A DNA stretch of 64,000 bases from JAFDZO01 sp044226845 (GCA_044226845.1 JBGAGG010000006.1:124001-188000); one strand, 5' to 3'; positions 25,393 to 35,040 are shown, counted from the first letter of the stretch. The notes: generated by a model not told the origin, from the letters alone. Numbers and translations are program-made.

Positions 25393-25647
25393 CTATTCCA
25401 ATATATCAAACTGAACCAACAGCCATTTGTTTAAAATATGGTCATGAGAAATTTCACACGAAATATTCTGGCCTCCGCAAATTAAATTGTAATGAGTAAT
25501 TATATTATTTCCAATCCGTTCAATCCATGGTTTTCCTGCTTTTGTAACAGTATACTCCGTATTGCCTCTTTTAAATTTTATTATATCTATAGTTGCAGCT
25601 TTATATTTTACAATTACATCTATCGATTCATTCACAACTCTATTCAT
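25393..25647 (-). CDS. small partner protein of the Y-family polymerase
   Basis: 84 residues beginning at the ATG of a TAATG stop-start overlap with the polymerase gene, so translation is coupled. A beta-rich sequence (VNESIDVIVKYKAATIDIIKF..NKWLLVQFDILE) whose layout resembles small proteins found beside ImuB-type polymerases (DUF6504-like); this likeness is only by eye. Probable role: accessory factor of translesion synthesis. Confidence 0.55.
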   Translation of the reverse strand: MNRVVNESIDVIVKYKAATIDIIKFKRGNTEYTVTKAGKPWIERIGNNIITHYNLICGGQNISCEISHDHILNKWLLVQFDILE

Positions 25648-26960
25648 TAATATCTCCCTATTCCTACACGGATAATGCTCTCTCCGTATTTCGTTTTAAT
25701 TGAATCAAGAGCATGATATGGAAGGACTTTCTGTTGATTAAAAAGATCGTAATTTTCACTGTGTAAATCTGTTTCAAGTTCCCCTACGATAATACCGAAC
25801 ATCTGTACTTGCAGCTCTTCAGTAGGCTGCTGCATATTTTTGTAAAGTCGAAGAGCGCATTCATAAAGATTTCTATCATTACTTGTATACTGATTTAACT
25901 TGTATTCAGCAACATCATATTGAAGGTTGGTGAAACGTTCAATTAAAAATAATCTTTTGCACAGAAGATTTTTACTTCGTAGTTTTCTTCCGATATATTC
26001 TACACGTCTTCCTATTTCTTCTTGGCAGGCAAATTTTTCATGTATCGGATATGTAAGTGAATGCTGATGCATAAGGCTTTTTTCATGAGATTCTTTTCTG
26101 AATATCTCTGCCGTTTCCTCGCCTCGGGCCATTCGTTTATAACATATTCCGTTTATCCCAAATTCTTTTCTAAGAATATTATCGGGACAGTTAGCAAGGT
26201 CCTGAATAGTCCATACATCATGATAATTCAGCCGGGGTTTTATTTTATTTCCGATGCCCCATATTTTATCTACTGCCATAGTGAAGAAAATTCCTCTGTC
26301 GTGTTGGGTAATTAAGGTAAAACCTGCCGGCTTATTTATCTTTGTTGCCATTTTAGCATAGGTTTTATTAAATGATAATCCCATTGAGCAGGTCAGGTCT
26401 TCTTCTTTTAAAACAAAATCTTTAAATTCCCTCGATATTTTTTCAGCAGATTTAAAATCTTTGCAAACCGGTGTAAGGTCTATAAAGCACTCATCTATAC
26501 TGTATTGTTCAATCGATTCATCAGGAACATATCTTTTCGCAAATGAAAGAATATTAAAAAGTATTGCTTCGTACTTTTGACCATAACAGGGAACAAGAAT
26601 TAGTTCAGGGCAGATTGTCTTTGCCTGATAAGTAGTCATTGCAGTATCTATTCCCAAAGCCCGGGCTTCGTATGATGCAGTCATAACTATTCCTTTTGTA
26701 AATGTATCCGGAAGTGATACAACGCCTACAGGTTTGCCTTTATAATTAGGATTATCCCGTTGCTCTACCTGAGCGTAAAAAGCGTCAAGATCTAAATGAA
26801 GGAAATAACGGTTACTGTGTTCCCTTATTCCTAGGTTATATTCTTTGAGACAAGGGAAACTATATAAAGGCATCATCCGCACTCTCTTAAAAATTGAAAA
26901 TGCTATATCCTTGTCTACGGGGTTGAAAAACGCGGAGCTTGCCAGGTCCAGGGGATTCAT
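25647..26960 (-). CDS. Y-family translesion DNA polymerase (DinB/UmuC/ImuB-like)
   Basis: 437 residues. Palm motif FLHLDLDAFYAQVEQRDN provides the first metal-binding Asp, and YSIDECFIDLT the second Asp-Glu pair. Fingers and helix-hairpin-helix parts follow (MGLSFNKTYAKMATKINKPAG, DKIWGIGNKIKPRL). A 50-residue N-terminal extension precedes the domain. The catalytic residues look intact, unlike classical ImuB, so an active error-prone polymerase is expected. The gene is divergent from a SRAP gene, a common pairing in SOS-type responses. An inverted repeat (26964-26994) directly upstream could be its operator. Confidence 0.85.
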   Translation of the reverse strand: MNPLDLASSAFFNPVDKDIAFSIFKRVRMMPLYSFPCLKEYNLGIREHSNRYFLHLDLDAFYAQVEQRDNPNYKGKPVGVVSLPDTFTKGIVMTASYEARALGIDTAMTTYQAKTICPELILVPCYGQKYEAILFNILSFAKRYVPDESIEQYSIDECFIDLTPVCKDFKSAEKISREFKDFVLKEEDLTCSMGLSFNKTYAKMATKINKPAGFTLITQHDRGIFFTMAVDKIWGIGNKIKPRLNYHDVWTIQDLANCPDNILRKEFGINGICYKRMARGEETAEIFRKESHEKSLMHQHSLTYPIHEKFACQEEIGRRVEYIGRKLRSKNLLCKRLFLIERFTNLQYDVAEYKLNQYTSNDRNLYECALRLYKNMQQPTEELQVQMFGIIVGELETDLHSENYDLFNQQKVLPYHALDSIKTKYGESIIRVGIGRY

Positions 26961-26963
26961 ATT

Positions 26964-26994
26964 CCTTATATTTAATTGCCATAAAGATATAAGG
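26964..26994. promoter_or_regulatory. inverted repeat in the divergent polymerase/SRAP promoter region
   Basis: CCTTATAT (26964-26971) and ATATAAGG (26987-26994) are exact inverted copies with a 15-nt spacer, 3 bases upstream of the polymerase start. Position suits a repressor site; the sequence is unlike the palindrome at 3594. Confidence 0.4.
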
Positions 26995-27062
26995 TATATA
27001 TGAAATAGTAAAGTTATTTCTTTTTTTATTTAATGAGTAGCTCAGCTTTTATATATTAAAAA

Positions 27063-27710
27063 ATGTGCACCAGCTTTGACGTCATTATTGATACAGAAAA
27101 ACTCGTAGATACCTTTAGAAAAGCAGGTAAGGGCGAGCTAATAGTAAGATCAACGGTAACACCGGGAAAATCGCGTATGCGCCCCACTGATCTTGTTCCG
27201 GTTATTCGCAAAATTGATGATGAATATTATATGGACACAATGCGCTGGGGCTTTAAACTTCAAATCGGACCGATGGTAAATTCACGAATTGAAGAGATTA
27301 CTTCAGGTAAGGCAGCTGATTACTGGCAATCACTGTTAAAGGAGAATCCGTGCTTATTTGTAATGAGCGGATATCATGAATGGAAAAACATTGTTATAGA
27401 TACATTTACCCCGAAGACAGGTAAACCTACAAAGAAAAAAGTTAAACAGCCTCACAGATTTACCATCAATGAAAAAGATACATTTTTTTGCGCAGGATAT
27501 TACAGAAAAGAAGGTAATGATTTTGCATGTACTCTTATAACTACAGTTGGAAATGTATTAACAAATATTGTACATGATAAAGGGCGCATGCCTGTTATTC
27601 TTGATTTAGAAGTCGGCCTGCAATATTTAGAAGCATCACTTGAAGAAAGAATTGCCCTGTGCCAAACTTACCCGCCCGATAAAATGAGTTCAGAGCCTAC
27701 AGAGTTGTAA
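27063..27710 (+). CDS. SRAP-domain protein (YedK/HMCES type)
   Basis: 215 residues. Cys2 directly follows the initiator Met, as required for the catalytic/crosslinking cysteine. Other hallmarks: MRWGFKL, NSRIE, GYHEWK with the active-site Glu, and VHDKGRMPVIL with the active-site His. HMCES-type proteins form a covalent crosslink to abasic sites in single-stranded DNA and shield them. It is divergently transcribed from a translesion polymerase, in line with a shared damage-response role. Confidence 0.9.
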   Translation: MCTSFDVIIDTEKLVDTFRKAGKGELIVRSTVTPGKSRMRPTDLVPVIRKIDDEYYMDTMRWGFKLQIGPMVNSRIEEITSGKAADYWQSLLKENPCLFVMSGYHEWKNIVIDTFTPKTGKPTKKKVKQPHRFTINEKDTFFCAGYYRKEGNDFACTLITTVGNVLTNIVHDKGRMPVILDLEVGLQYLEASLEERIALCQTYPPDKMSSEPTEL

Positions 27711-28060
27711 TGAAGCATTTCTAGAAAACTTTTGCCGTTGCTGCCTATACCGCTATAGCAGGAGTGTTTTCACCGATAACCACTGGTACGAAAATCAAAT
27801 TCTTATGGTTGCCGGTCAGAAGAGAACAACGGAGTAAATTTTGGCGTGGAAAGAGTATTGTTATGCTTAACAAGCCCCCTCCTTCGCAGGAGTGGGCTTA
27901 TGCCCCCTTCAAAGTATTTATTCCTTCATTAAACCTTGTATTTGTAGTCTTTACTTGGGGATTGCGCGATAAAATCTTTATTTTTTAAAGTATTTTTTCT
28001 TAATTTCTTTATGACAAATAGAACTTTAAGCATTATGTTTGATGAAATTAATATCCCACT
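27711..28060. other. gene-free interval
   Basis: Contains a CCTCCTTCGCAGGAG-type short inverted repeat near 27885, of a kind also seen near 35130, and AT-rich sequence before the next gene. A 74-codon open frame at 27764-27988 has no supporting signal or composition. Confidence 0.4.
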
Positions 28061-29440
28061 ATGAAATTTGGCAAGAAAATTTTCCAATCCTGTTTTTTAC
28101 TTTCACTTCTTATTTTCTTTGCTGCGCTTTCCGGCTGCAGTGATTCAATTACAAGCTCAACGGTTACTACTGACAAATACAAAGCGCGGACGGAAGCCGA
28201 GTTCAACACAGATGCAAGCTTAAAAGCAAATCCGGGAGCAGTTGTATATGTTGACCTTGAGAATCTTAACTCACCACCATCTGGAGTGAGCGGTGATACA
28301 GGTCCGATAGGTGAAGATGTTATTTCATATTCGTACACCGATAGCGCAGTGCACAGATTCAAGCTCGGCGCTGAAGCGCGATTTAAAGTCCGCCTTGTGA
28401 ATGAATCCGGCGCAATGATTTATCAGTTAAATAATCCTGGCGATACGGCACGCGTAATGATTACTCCCGGAAATTATAAATTACATCTTACTTCGCTTGT
28501 TAACTTCGGCATCGACTCAACAATGACTCAGGCAATTTTTATTCAGCCGGATAGTTCGGGCACTGTTTTGCCGCAGGCGGGGTATCATAAGGAAGACCTT
28601 AACACACTTATGACTACGGGTAAGTGCGTAAAATGTGATTTAGATTTTGTACTTCTGGATGGCAAAGACCTTACAGGTGCAGAGATCAGGGAATCAAGCA
28701 TGCAAGTGGCATGGATAAATAATTGTAAGTTGATTAATACTAACTTTTCTGATACTAAATTGACCAATTGCATTATACGCGGCAGCAACTTTGGGAATAC
28801 CCATATGAATTACGTAAATTTAACGGGAACATCTTTTACAAATACTGACTTGCGCTACTCTTATTTTGAATATACACGCTTTCAACATGTAACGGTCAAA
28901 AATTGCAACTTATCTTACAGTACTATAACAAATACGAATTTAAACGACACTGAAATAAGAGATTGCCAGGCATATAAATTTTTATTAACTGAGACGGAAT
29001 ATATATACAGGCTTCATATTATCAAAACAAATTTAAGAGCATCAGAACTTTCCCATTTTGACACGGTTGATCTTATTTGCGCTGAGTCGAATTTGGATAG
29101 TGTAAAGTTTCATGCAGTACTTCACAATAATTCTACATTTCAAAATAATTCGATAAAGAACGCGTACTTCTATGATATAAATAATTTTTCTTTCGGCGGA
29201 GATCACCACGACTGGACAAAAAATAATTTTACAGGGACAACATTTTCAGGATGGGAAGATGCAAATTCAGGTCATACTGGCCATTGTTTTCTGGAGCAAA
29301 CAGATTTCTCGGGGTCAAATTTTACTGATGCAAAAATGATACACATAAGTTTAGATAATTCTAATCTTTGTAATACAATAAAAACAAGACTTGCAGCCAG
29401 TAATATAAGGTATAATGGAGGTACAAAGTGCTGGCCGTAA
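28061..29440 (+). CDS. lipoprotein with conserved N-terminal domain and pentapeptide repeats
   Basis: 459 residues. The signal ends in a lipobox (AALSGC) followed by SDSI. Residues 30-180 are a domain shared with three other genes here (YKARTEAEF..PGAVVYVDLENLNSPP..DTGPIGEDVI..GNYKLHLTSL). Then comes a TGKCVKCDL motif and about 45 pentapeptide-type repeats (LTGTSFTNTDLRYSYFE), which fold as a right-handed square beta-helix. It ends KCWP. Some repeat positions are degenerate. Probably anchored in the outer membrane. Four paralogues at 28-40 kb suggest a diversifying family. Confidence 0.85.
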   Translation: MKFGKKIFQSCFLLSLLIFFAALSGCSDSITSSTVTTDKYKARTEAEFNTDASLKANPGAVVYVDLENLNSPPSGVSGDTGPIGEDVISYSYTDSAVHRFKLGAEARFKVRLVNESGAMIYQLNNPGDTARVMITPGNYKLHLTSLVNFGIDSTMTQAIFIQPDSSGTVLPQAGYHKEDLNTLMTTGKCVKCDLDFVLLDGKDLTGAEIRESSMQVAWINNCKLINTNFSDTKLTNCIIRGSNFGNTHMNYVNLTGTSFTNTDLRYSYFEYTRFQHVTVKNCNLSYSTITNTNLNDTEIRDCQAYKFLLTETEYIYRLHIIKTNLRASELSHFDTVDLICAESNLDSVKFHAVLHNNSTFQNNSIKNAYFYDINNFSFGGDHHDWTKNNFTGTTFSGWEDANSGHTGHCFLEQTDFSGSNFTDAKMIHISLDNSNLCNTIKTRLAASNIRYNGGTKCWP

Positions 29441-29472
29441 CAACAATCAGCAATCAGCAATTAATTATAATT

Positions 29473-30813
29473 ATGAAAAAAAATAAAACAATTTTCTTAC
29501 AAGCTGCATTTTTACTTTTTATAGTAACCGGAATTTATTTTTCCGGCTGCAGCGACTCCATCACAAACTCTACATTCACTACCGATAAATACAAGGCGCG
29601 CACTGAAGCGGAGTTCAATGCAGATGCATCTTTAAAAACAATTCCGGGAGCTGTTGTATACGTTGACCTTGAGCATCTGAATTCTCCGGCATCGGGGGTG
29701 AACGGAGATACTGGTCCTATCGGCGAAGATGTTATAACATACGTGTATACAGAAAGCGCAACGCACAGATTTAAGCTTGATGCCAGCGCGAAGTTTACTG
29801 CAAGACTTGTGAATGCAGAAGGCGCAGTTATGTTTTCGCTGAATAATCCTAATGATACTGCAAGGGTAACGCTGCCTGCAGGGAATTATAAATTATATCT
29901 TACTTCATTGCTAAGTTATGCCTTTTCTCCAATCAGCACGCAGGCAGTATTCATTCAGCCTGATGTTAATGCAATTGCTTCGGGCGGAGTAGGGGCGCAG
30001 GGCGGATATAATCCGCAGGACCTGAACACATTGCTTACAACAAATAAATGCATTGGGTGTAATCTGAATGAAGTGCAGCTCCATGATAAAAATCTTACAG
30101 GGGCAGATTTATCTTATGCAGGTTTAAGCCACTCATTTATGCAAAATGTAAATCTTTCCAATGCAATATTTACGCAAACAGACTGGGACCGTTCGGGCGC
30201 GAATGACTGCATCTTCACAGGCGCAAAGTTTACATTCACTATTTTGAATTATACTTCATTTGGCGGCGGAGATTTTACGGGAGCGGTTTTTCAAAGATTG
30301 AACTGGGACCGCACTGTTTTCGCAGCAAGTAATCTTTCACGGGTAACTTTTGACAGCGGCTCAGGCGATGGCAACATGGACGGATGTGATTTGAGTTATT
30401 CGACTTTTTCAAATCTTGAATTGAGAGATATAGCAGGAGAGCATGTTAATTTAACGGGTGCAACTTTTTCGAATGTTCACACCTACCAGGTTTTCTTTGG
30501 AAACTCGAATCTTGACAGCACAAAATTTATAAATGGAACTTACTTTCAGAGCAGTACTTTACGCGGCAGTACATTCAGAAATGCAGTGTTTACAAATTTC
30601 CGCGGAGACGGGTCTGTGTTTGATGATGCGAATATGACGGGCTCGCGTGTAACGAATTCGCGTTTTAGCGGAGGCACGCTTCGCGCCGCTATACTTGTAA
30701 ATGTTATCTGGAATAACGTAGATGTGAGCGCCGTAAATATGTGCCATCAGGATAGAACGGGAGGAGTATTTAATAATATTCAGTATAATGTAGATACTGA
30801 CTGCTGGCCGTGA
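29473..30813 (+). CDS. lipoprotein with pentapeptide repeats, second paralogue
   Basis: 446 residues from the ATG at 29473; an in-frame start at 29428 would place heptamer repeats in the coding region and spoil the signal. Lipobox YFSGC then SDSITNS. It shares the N-terminal domain (VVYVDLEHLNSPASG, GNYKLYLTSL), the TNKCIGCNL motif and the DCWP end with its relatives, and has a fuller pentapeptide helix (LTGADLSYAGLSHSFMQNVN). Begins 33 nt after the first paralogue. Gene order suggests recent tandem duplication. Confidence 0.85.
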   Translation: MKKNKTIFLQAAFLLFIVTGIYFSGCSDSITNSTFTTDKYKARTEAEFNADASLKTIPGAVVYVDLEHLNSPASGVNGDTGPIGEDVITYVYTESATHRFKLDASAKFTARLVNAEGAVMFSLNNPNDTARVTLPAGNYKLYLTSLLSYAFSPISTQAVFIQPDVNAIASGGVGAQGGYNPQDLNTLLTTNKCIGCNLNEVQLHDKNLTGADLSYAGLSHSFMQNVNLSNAIFTQTDWDRSGANDCIFTGAKFTFTILNYTSFGGGDFTGAVFQRLNWDRTVFAASNLSRVTFDSGSGDGNMDGCDLSYSTFSNLELRDIAGEHVNLTGATFSNVHTYQVFFGNSNLDSTKFINGTYFQSSTLRGSTFRNAVFTNFRGDGSVFDDANMTGSRVTNSRFSGGTLRAAILVNVIWNNVDVSAVNMCHQDRTGGVFNNIQYNVDTDCWP

Positions 30814-30814
30814 T

Positions 30815-30891
30815 TTAATTAACAGTTAACAATTAACAGTTAACAGTTAACAGTTAACAATTAACAGTTAACAATCAGCAGTTAACAGTTA
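30815..30891. repeat. heptanucleotide tandem repeat, about ten units
   Basis: Successive ACAGTTA and ACAATTA heptamers run in phase right after the stop of the pentapeptide lipoprotein gene; one unit reads GCAGTTA. The longest pure heptamer tract in the window. Confidence 0.85.
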
Positions 30892-30961
30892 TTGAATAAA
30901 GAAGAAATAATATTTAATTTATAAAAATATTTTAATAATATCCCAAAATCAAAAAACAAAA

Positions 30962-31549
30962 ATGAAAACAAAATTATTTTCTTTACTTGTAATATTTGTA
31001 ATGTTTATCTGCGTAAAAGGATTTGCGCAGGACGGTAATGATAAAATTACAGGCAAGGCTGCTGCAAAATCAGAATCTATGAAGGCGCAGTTCGGTCTAT
31101 CTGACGAGCAGACAAAATCGCTGAACGATTTATTTGTAAGCACTATGCAGAAAGAAAACGCTCTGTGGAAATCGGGAAAGACACGTATGGAAATGGAAGC
31201 ATCAAAAGACCAGATACACGCGGATTTTGTTGCAGGGGTAAAAACAATTTTCACAGCAGACCAGTTTGCGCAATTTGATAAGCCGCAGACATCGAAGGGA
31301 ATAAAAGAAGGCGCAAAATGGCGCTCGGAAAAAATGAAGGCAGATCTTGACCTTACAAAGAAGCAGACAAAGGCTGTTTATAATCTGATAGTAAGCACAA
31401 CAAAAAAACAGAATAAGCTGAAGGTTAAGGCGAAAGATAAAACTGAACTGTATGAAGGAAGAATAAAACTTGATGATGAGTTTTATTCTAAGATAGAAAA
31501 GATATTAACTGCTGACCAGTTTGCAAAGTTCAACAGACATGATTATTAA
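30962..31549 (+). CDS. Spy-like periplasmic protein with two tandem modules
   Basis: 195 residues with a signal peptide (MKTKLFSLLVIFVMFICVKGFAQ). Two homologous helical modules follow: residues about 35-115 (LSDEQTKSLNDLFVSTMQ..TIFTADQFAQFD) and about 120-195 (LTKKQTKAVYNLIVSTTK..KILTADQFAKFN). This is an internal duplication of the unit seen once in 23231-23659. It lies between two pentapeptide lipoprotein genes on the same strand, so an envelope chaperone or stress role linked to them is possible. Confidence 0.7.
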   Translation: MKTKLFSLLVIFVMFICVKGFAQDGNDKITGKAAAKSESMKAQFGLSDEQTKSLNDLFVSTMQKENALWKSGKTRMEMEASKDQIHADFVAGVKTIFTADQFAQFDKPQTSKGIKEGAKWRSEKMKADLDLTKKQTKAVYNLIVSTTKKQNKLKVKAKDKTELYEGRIKLDDEFYSKIEKILTADQFAKFNRHDY

Positions 31550-31591
31550 AATAAATTAAACAAATTTTAAAATATCAATATTACCCCAGGT

Positions 31592-32971
31592 ATGATTTTT
31601 AAAAAAGCACACTTAAATAATTTTTATTTTTTACCGCTTTTAATATTCATTGCAGTATTTATTACAGTTCTATCTGGCTGCAGCGATTCGATTGTAAGCT
31701 CAGGCTCAGCCGATACAGGCAAATACAAGGCGTTGACAGAAAGCCGGTTCAATTCAAATGCCGCAGCTTATGCTGAACCGGGCGCAGTTGTATATGTTGA
31801 CCTTGAGAATCTTAACGCTCCGCCGGATAGCGTACGTGAAGATACAGGCGCAATAGGTGAGGATGTGATTCCATACAAATACACTGAGACTGCAACTCAC
31901 AGAATAAAGCTTGATGCTAGCGCAATGTTCAAAGCAAGGCTTGTAAGCGAAGCGGGCGCAGTTATTTATCAGCTTAACGCTCCTGGAGATACTGCACGAG
32001 TGAGTATTTCTGCAGGGAATTATAAACTGTATCTTACTTCAACTGTAAGCAGTGACGGAGCATATGGCAAATATGGAAAATATGGATTAACGCAGCCGGT
32101 ATTTATTCAACCTGACTCTGCTGCAATAGCATCGGGAGCAGGCGCGCCGCCGCAGGGAGGCTATGACCCTGCCCAGTTGAACCAGCTGCTGACAACGAAG
32201 AAGTGCATAAGCTGCAATCTGAACGATGTGGTTATAATAGGGAAAGACCTTTCGGGTGCGAACTTAACGAATGCGTGGCTATCGGGTGCAGTGCTGAGCT
32301 TTGTGAATTTTTCGCAAGGGAATTTTAATTATACGGTTTTGCAGGATGCCCTTGTTACGAATTGCGATTTTAAGGGAGTGAGCTTTAACCAAACGGTAAT
32401 GAACGGCAGCAAGTTTGCGCTGACGGATTTTTCCGGTGTGAATATGCAGAAGATAAGCTGGGTGGGAACGGGATTTAGCTTGTGTGATTTCAGAAGGGCC
32501 GGTATAACCGGCGGAGGTGTACGTGACGCCGTGTGGAATAATTCTGATTTGAGCGGGGCGGTTTTTTCCGATGTTGTGATTGATTTGGTAACGTGTAAGA
32601 ATACAAAGATGATTGGAACGAGGTTTTCGAATGTGCAGCTGCTAAAGGTGGACTTTAAGGGAGCAGTAATGGATAGCTTGAAGCTCAGCAGCTTGACATT
32701 TTTATTCAGGTGCGATTTTCGAGGGAACAGAATGAGGTATGCGGAATTTACGGATTTGAGGCAGCAGGTGAGCTTTTTTGAAAATTGTGATTTGACAGGG
32801 GCGAAGATAAAAAATTCCGAGCTTCCGCTTGCGGTCTTCAGAGGGGCGAACCTGAGTAATTCCGTTTGGAATAATGTAACATTAGATGAAGCCGATATGT
32901 GCGGGACAAACAGGACGGGTGCGGTGTTTACGGATATCAGGTATGTGAATGGTCCGACATGCTGGCCTTAG
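31592..32971 (+). CDS. lipoprotein with pentapeptide repeats, third paralogue
   Basis: 459 residues. Hydrophobic signal with lipobox VLSGC followed by SDSIVSS. The shared N-terminal domain (PGAVVYVDLENLNAPP, GNYKLYLTST) is followed by TKKCISCNL and a pentapeptide helix (SGANLTNAWLSGAVL, NSDLSGAVFSDV) ending TCWP. A short tandem glycine/tyrosine repeat (GAYGKYGKYG) is unique to this copy. It starts 42 nt after the Spy-like gene and is followed by a terminator. Confidence 0.85.
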   Translation: MIFKKAHLNNFYFLPLLIFIAVFITVLSGCSDSIVSSGSADTGKYKALTESRFNSNAAAYAEPGAVVYVDLENLNAPPDSVREDTGAIGEDVIPYKYTETATHRIKLDASAMFKARLVSEAGAVIYQLNAPGDTARVSISAGNYKLYLTSTVSSDGAYGKYGKYGLTQPVFIQPDSAAIASGAGAPPQGGYDPAQLNQLLTTKKCISCNLNDVVIIGKDLSGANLTNAWLSGAVLSFVNFSQGNFNYTVLQDALVTNCDFKGVSFNQTVMNGSKFALTDFSGVNMQKISWVGTGFSLCDFRRAGITGGGVRDAVWNNSDLSGAVFSDVVIDLVTCKNTKMIGTRFSNVQLLKVDFKGAVMDSLKLSSLTFLFRCDFRGNRMRYAEFTDLRQQVSFFENCDLTGAKIKNSELPLAVFRGANLSNSVWNNVTLDEADMCGTNRTGAVFTDIRYVNGPTCWP

Positions 32972-33032
32972 GCAATTAGTAATTAGCAATTAGCAATTAG
33001 CAATTCTACAACTTTTATTAACTTAGAATGAT

Positions 33033-33073
33033 ACAGCCCTTCTGCATTTAGCGGAAAGGGCTGTTGTTTTTTA
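33033..33073 (+). terminator. rho-independent terminator
   Basis: ACAGCCCTT pairs with AAGGGCTGT across a 14-nt loop, followed by TGTTTTTTATA. It closes the lipoprotein cluster. Confidence 0.8.
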
Positions 33074-33593
33074 TACCAGATTTTGATTTTCAAATTTATA
33101 TTTTATCAATTAATATTTTTTACAGCTTCAGTGCAAGTGTTAATTTTTTGTGTAATCGGATATACAGAGTACATTAAGGCTGATGTTCGGGTTCGTGTGT
33201 TGTATTCAAGCATCACAAATTAACCTGTTTTTAAATAAATTCTTCACTTCAATTTATATCTATCACATCTACATTGAGTAAATAATATATAGGATTTATA
33301 AGTGGTTATTTGTAGTGATTAAACTATCATTTTTACCCTCAAATGCGTTTATCTTCGATTTTTGTATTTTTTGCCTAAGTGTGTAAACTATTTTTTTTCT
33401 GCAAAAAAGGAAAATTGAATTGTTAAACATAGTTTTGTTGCTTATTTTTACACACGAATGATTGTATTGTGTAATGGGTAGTGAGTATTGGGTAATTGCA
33501 AAGATGTGTTGAAAATGTGAGAATAGACTTCCGGATTCCTAAATAAAAATCTCAACCGGCAACTGAAAACCGGCAACTGACAACTAAAAAAAT
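33074..33593. other. gene-free interval with heptamer repeats
   Basis: Very AT-rich. GTAATGG/GTAGTGA/GTATTGG heptamers lie at about 33473-33497, and CCGGCAA/CTGAAAA/CCGGCAA/CTGACAA heptamers at 33555-33586, just before the regulator's start codon. No gene seen. Confidence 0.5.
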
Positions 33594-34982
33594 ATGGCAA
33601 AAATTCTTGTTGTTGATGATGAAATTATCTCAGTAACGATCATAAAAAGTGTTCTTGAGCAGGCAGGGCATTCAGTCTCAACTGCTAACGACGGCGAATC
33701 TGCATTGGATGTTATTAAAAGAGTTAAGTTTGATATCGTGCTGACGGACTTCAACATGCCGGGCATGAACGGTATTGAGCTTACAAAAGAAATCATCAAG
33801 TTCGCTCCGGACTCCGTTGTTATTTTAATCACTGCATTTATATCTATTAGAGCTGCTGTGGAATCCATTAAGCTTGGTGCATTCGATTACCTTACAAAGC
33901 CCGTCGATAAAGAGGAACTGCTGTTTTCCGTAAAGCGCGGAGTAGAGCGCATGGCATTGATGAAAGAGAATATTTTGCTTAAGCAGCAACTGGAGAGAGT
34001 TGAAAATCCCGAGTTCACATATTTAACTGAAAGTCCCGAAATAAAAAACATTCTGAAGGAAGCGATTAAGGTTGCTAAATCAGACTCCACAATATTAATA
34101 ACCGGTTCAAACGGAACAGGTAAAGAAGTCCTTGCAAAGTATATTTATAAGAATTCGAACAGAGCTGACTCACAGTTTGTTGTTGTAAACTGTGCAGCTA
34201 TTCCTGAGCAGCTTTTGGAGAGCGAATTATTCGGTCACGTGAAGGGTTCATTTACGGGAGCAATCAAGGACCATAAAGGTTATTTTGAGATTGCCGATAA
34301 CGGGACTATCTTCTTAGATGAAATAGGGGAGATTGATACAATGCTTCAGGTGAAGCTGTTAAGAGTATTACAGGAAAGGCAGTTCAGCCGCGTAGGTGAT
34401 ACAAGAATTATCTCTACTAATGTGAGAATCCTTGCAGCGACAAACCAGAATCTGAAGAAGATGATTGAAGAAGGCAAGTTCAGAGAGGACTTGTTTTATA
34501 GATTGAACGTGTTTGAATTCCATTTACCTGACCTTAAAGACAGAACAGAAGATATATTATTCTACTTTAATAAATTTGTATCAGAGTTTGCAAAAAATAA
34601 CGATAAAGTTGTAAAGAAGATTGAGAACGAAGTGAAATCATTGCTTATAAACTATCAATGGCCTGGAAATATCCGTGAATTGAAGAACGTAGCCGAGCGC
34701 GCGACTATACTTTGCGACTCGGGAACAATAACAGCTGACCTTCTTCCGCGCAGCATAATGGGCAAGATGGAGGACAAGGAAATCCTTTCTACAAATGACT
34801 ATAACGAGAATAAAAATAAGCTAATTAAGGACTTTGAGATAAAGTTCATAATCAAGCATCTGAAGCTTAATAAAGGCAACGTTGCCGCAACAGCTAGAAG
34901 CATAAATTTCCATCCGGTGAGCCTCAGACAGAAAATAGCCAAGCTGGGAATTGATGTGGATGAAGTAATGGCAGGAAGCTAA
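33594..34982 (+). CDS. NtrC-family sigma-54-dependent response regulator
   Basis: 462 residues in three domains. The receiver (1-120) has acidic pocket VVDDE and phospho-acceptor Asp52 in LTDFNMPG. The AAA+ domain (about 145-375) has Walker A GSNGTGKE (171-178), the sigma-54 contact loop GSFTGA (218-223; Ser replaces the usual first Ala) and Walker B GTIFLDEIGE. The C-terminal Fis-type helix-turn-helix is NKGNVAATARSINFHPVSLR. No histidine kinase is adjacent, so its partner is encoded elsewhere. Targets could include a sigma-54-like site at 41130-41146. Confidence 0.92.
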   Translation: MAKILVVDDEIISVTIIKSVLEQAGHSVSTANDGESALDVIKRVKFDIVLTDFNMPGMNGIELTKEIIKFAPDSVVILITAFISIRAAVESIKLGAFDYLTKPVDKEELLFSVKRGVERMALMKENILLKQQLERVENPEFTYLTESPEIKNILKEAIKVAKSDSTILITGSNGTGKEVLAKYIYKNSNRADSQFVVVNCAAIPEQLLESELFGHVKGSFTGAIKDHKGYFEIADNGTIFLDEIGEIDTMLQVKLLRVLQERQFSRVGDTRIISTNVRILAATNQNLKKMIEEGKFREDLFYRLNVFEFHLPDLKDRTEDILFYFNKFVSEFAKNNDKVVKKIENEVKSLLINYQWPGNIRELKNVAERATILCDSGTITADLLPRSIMGKMEDKEILSTNDYNENKNKLIKDFEIKFIIKHLKLNKGNVAATARSINFHPVSLRQKIAKLGIDVDEVMAGS

Positions 34983-35014
34983 TCGATTAACAATAATCAG
35001 TTAGTAATTAACAG

Positions 35015-35040
35015 ATGCCTCGCACTAGCGAGGCATTTTA
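35015..35040 (+). terminator. terminator of the ATGCCTCGC family
   Basis: ATGCCTCGC, loop ACTA, GCGAGGCAT, then TTTTAGTTTG. It lies shortly after the regulator gene, and the same hairpin type recurs at 38746, 40037 and 40317. Confidence 0.85.

Noticed and set aside
27764..27988. 74-codon plus-strand frame
   Set aside because: No ribosome binding site, contains dispersed-repeat sequence, and shows no recognisable protein pattern.
30815..30891. Possible CRISPR or direct-repeat array
   Set aside because: The units are 7 bp, tandem without spacers, and of the same class as other intergenic heptamers; no cas genes are in the window.
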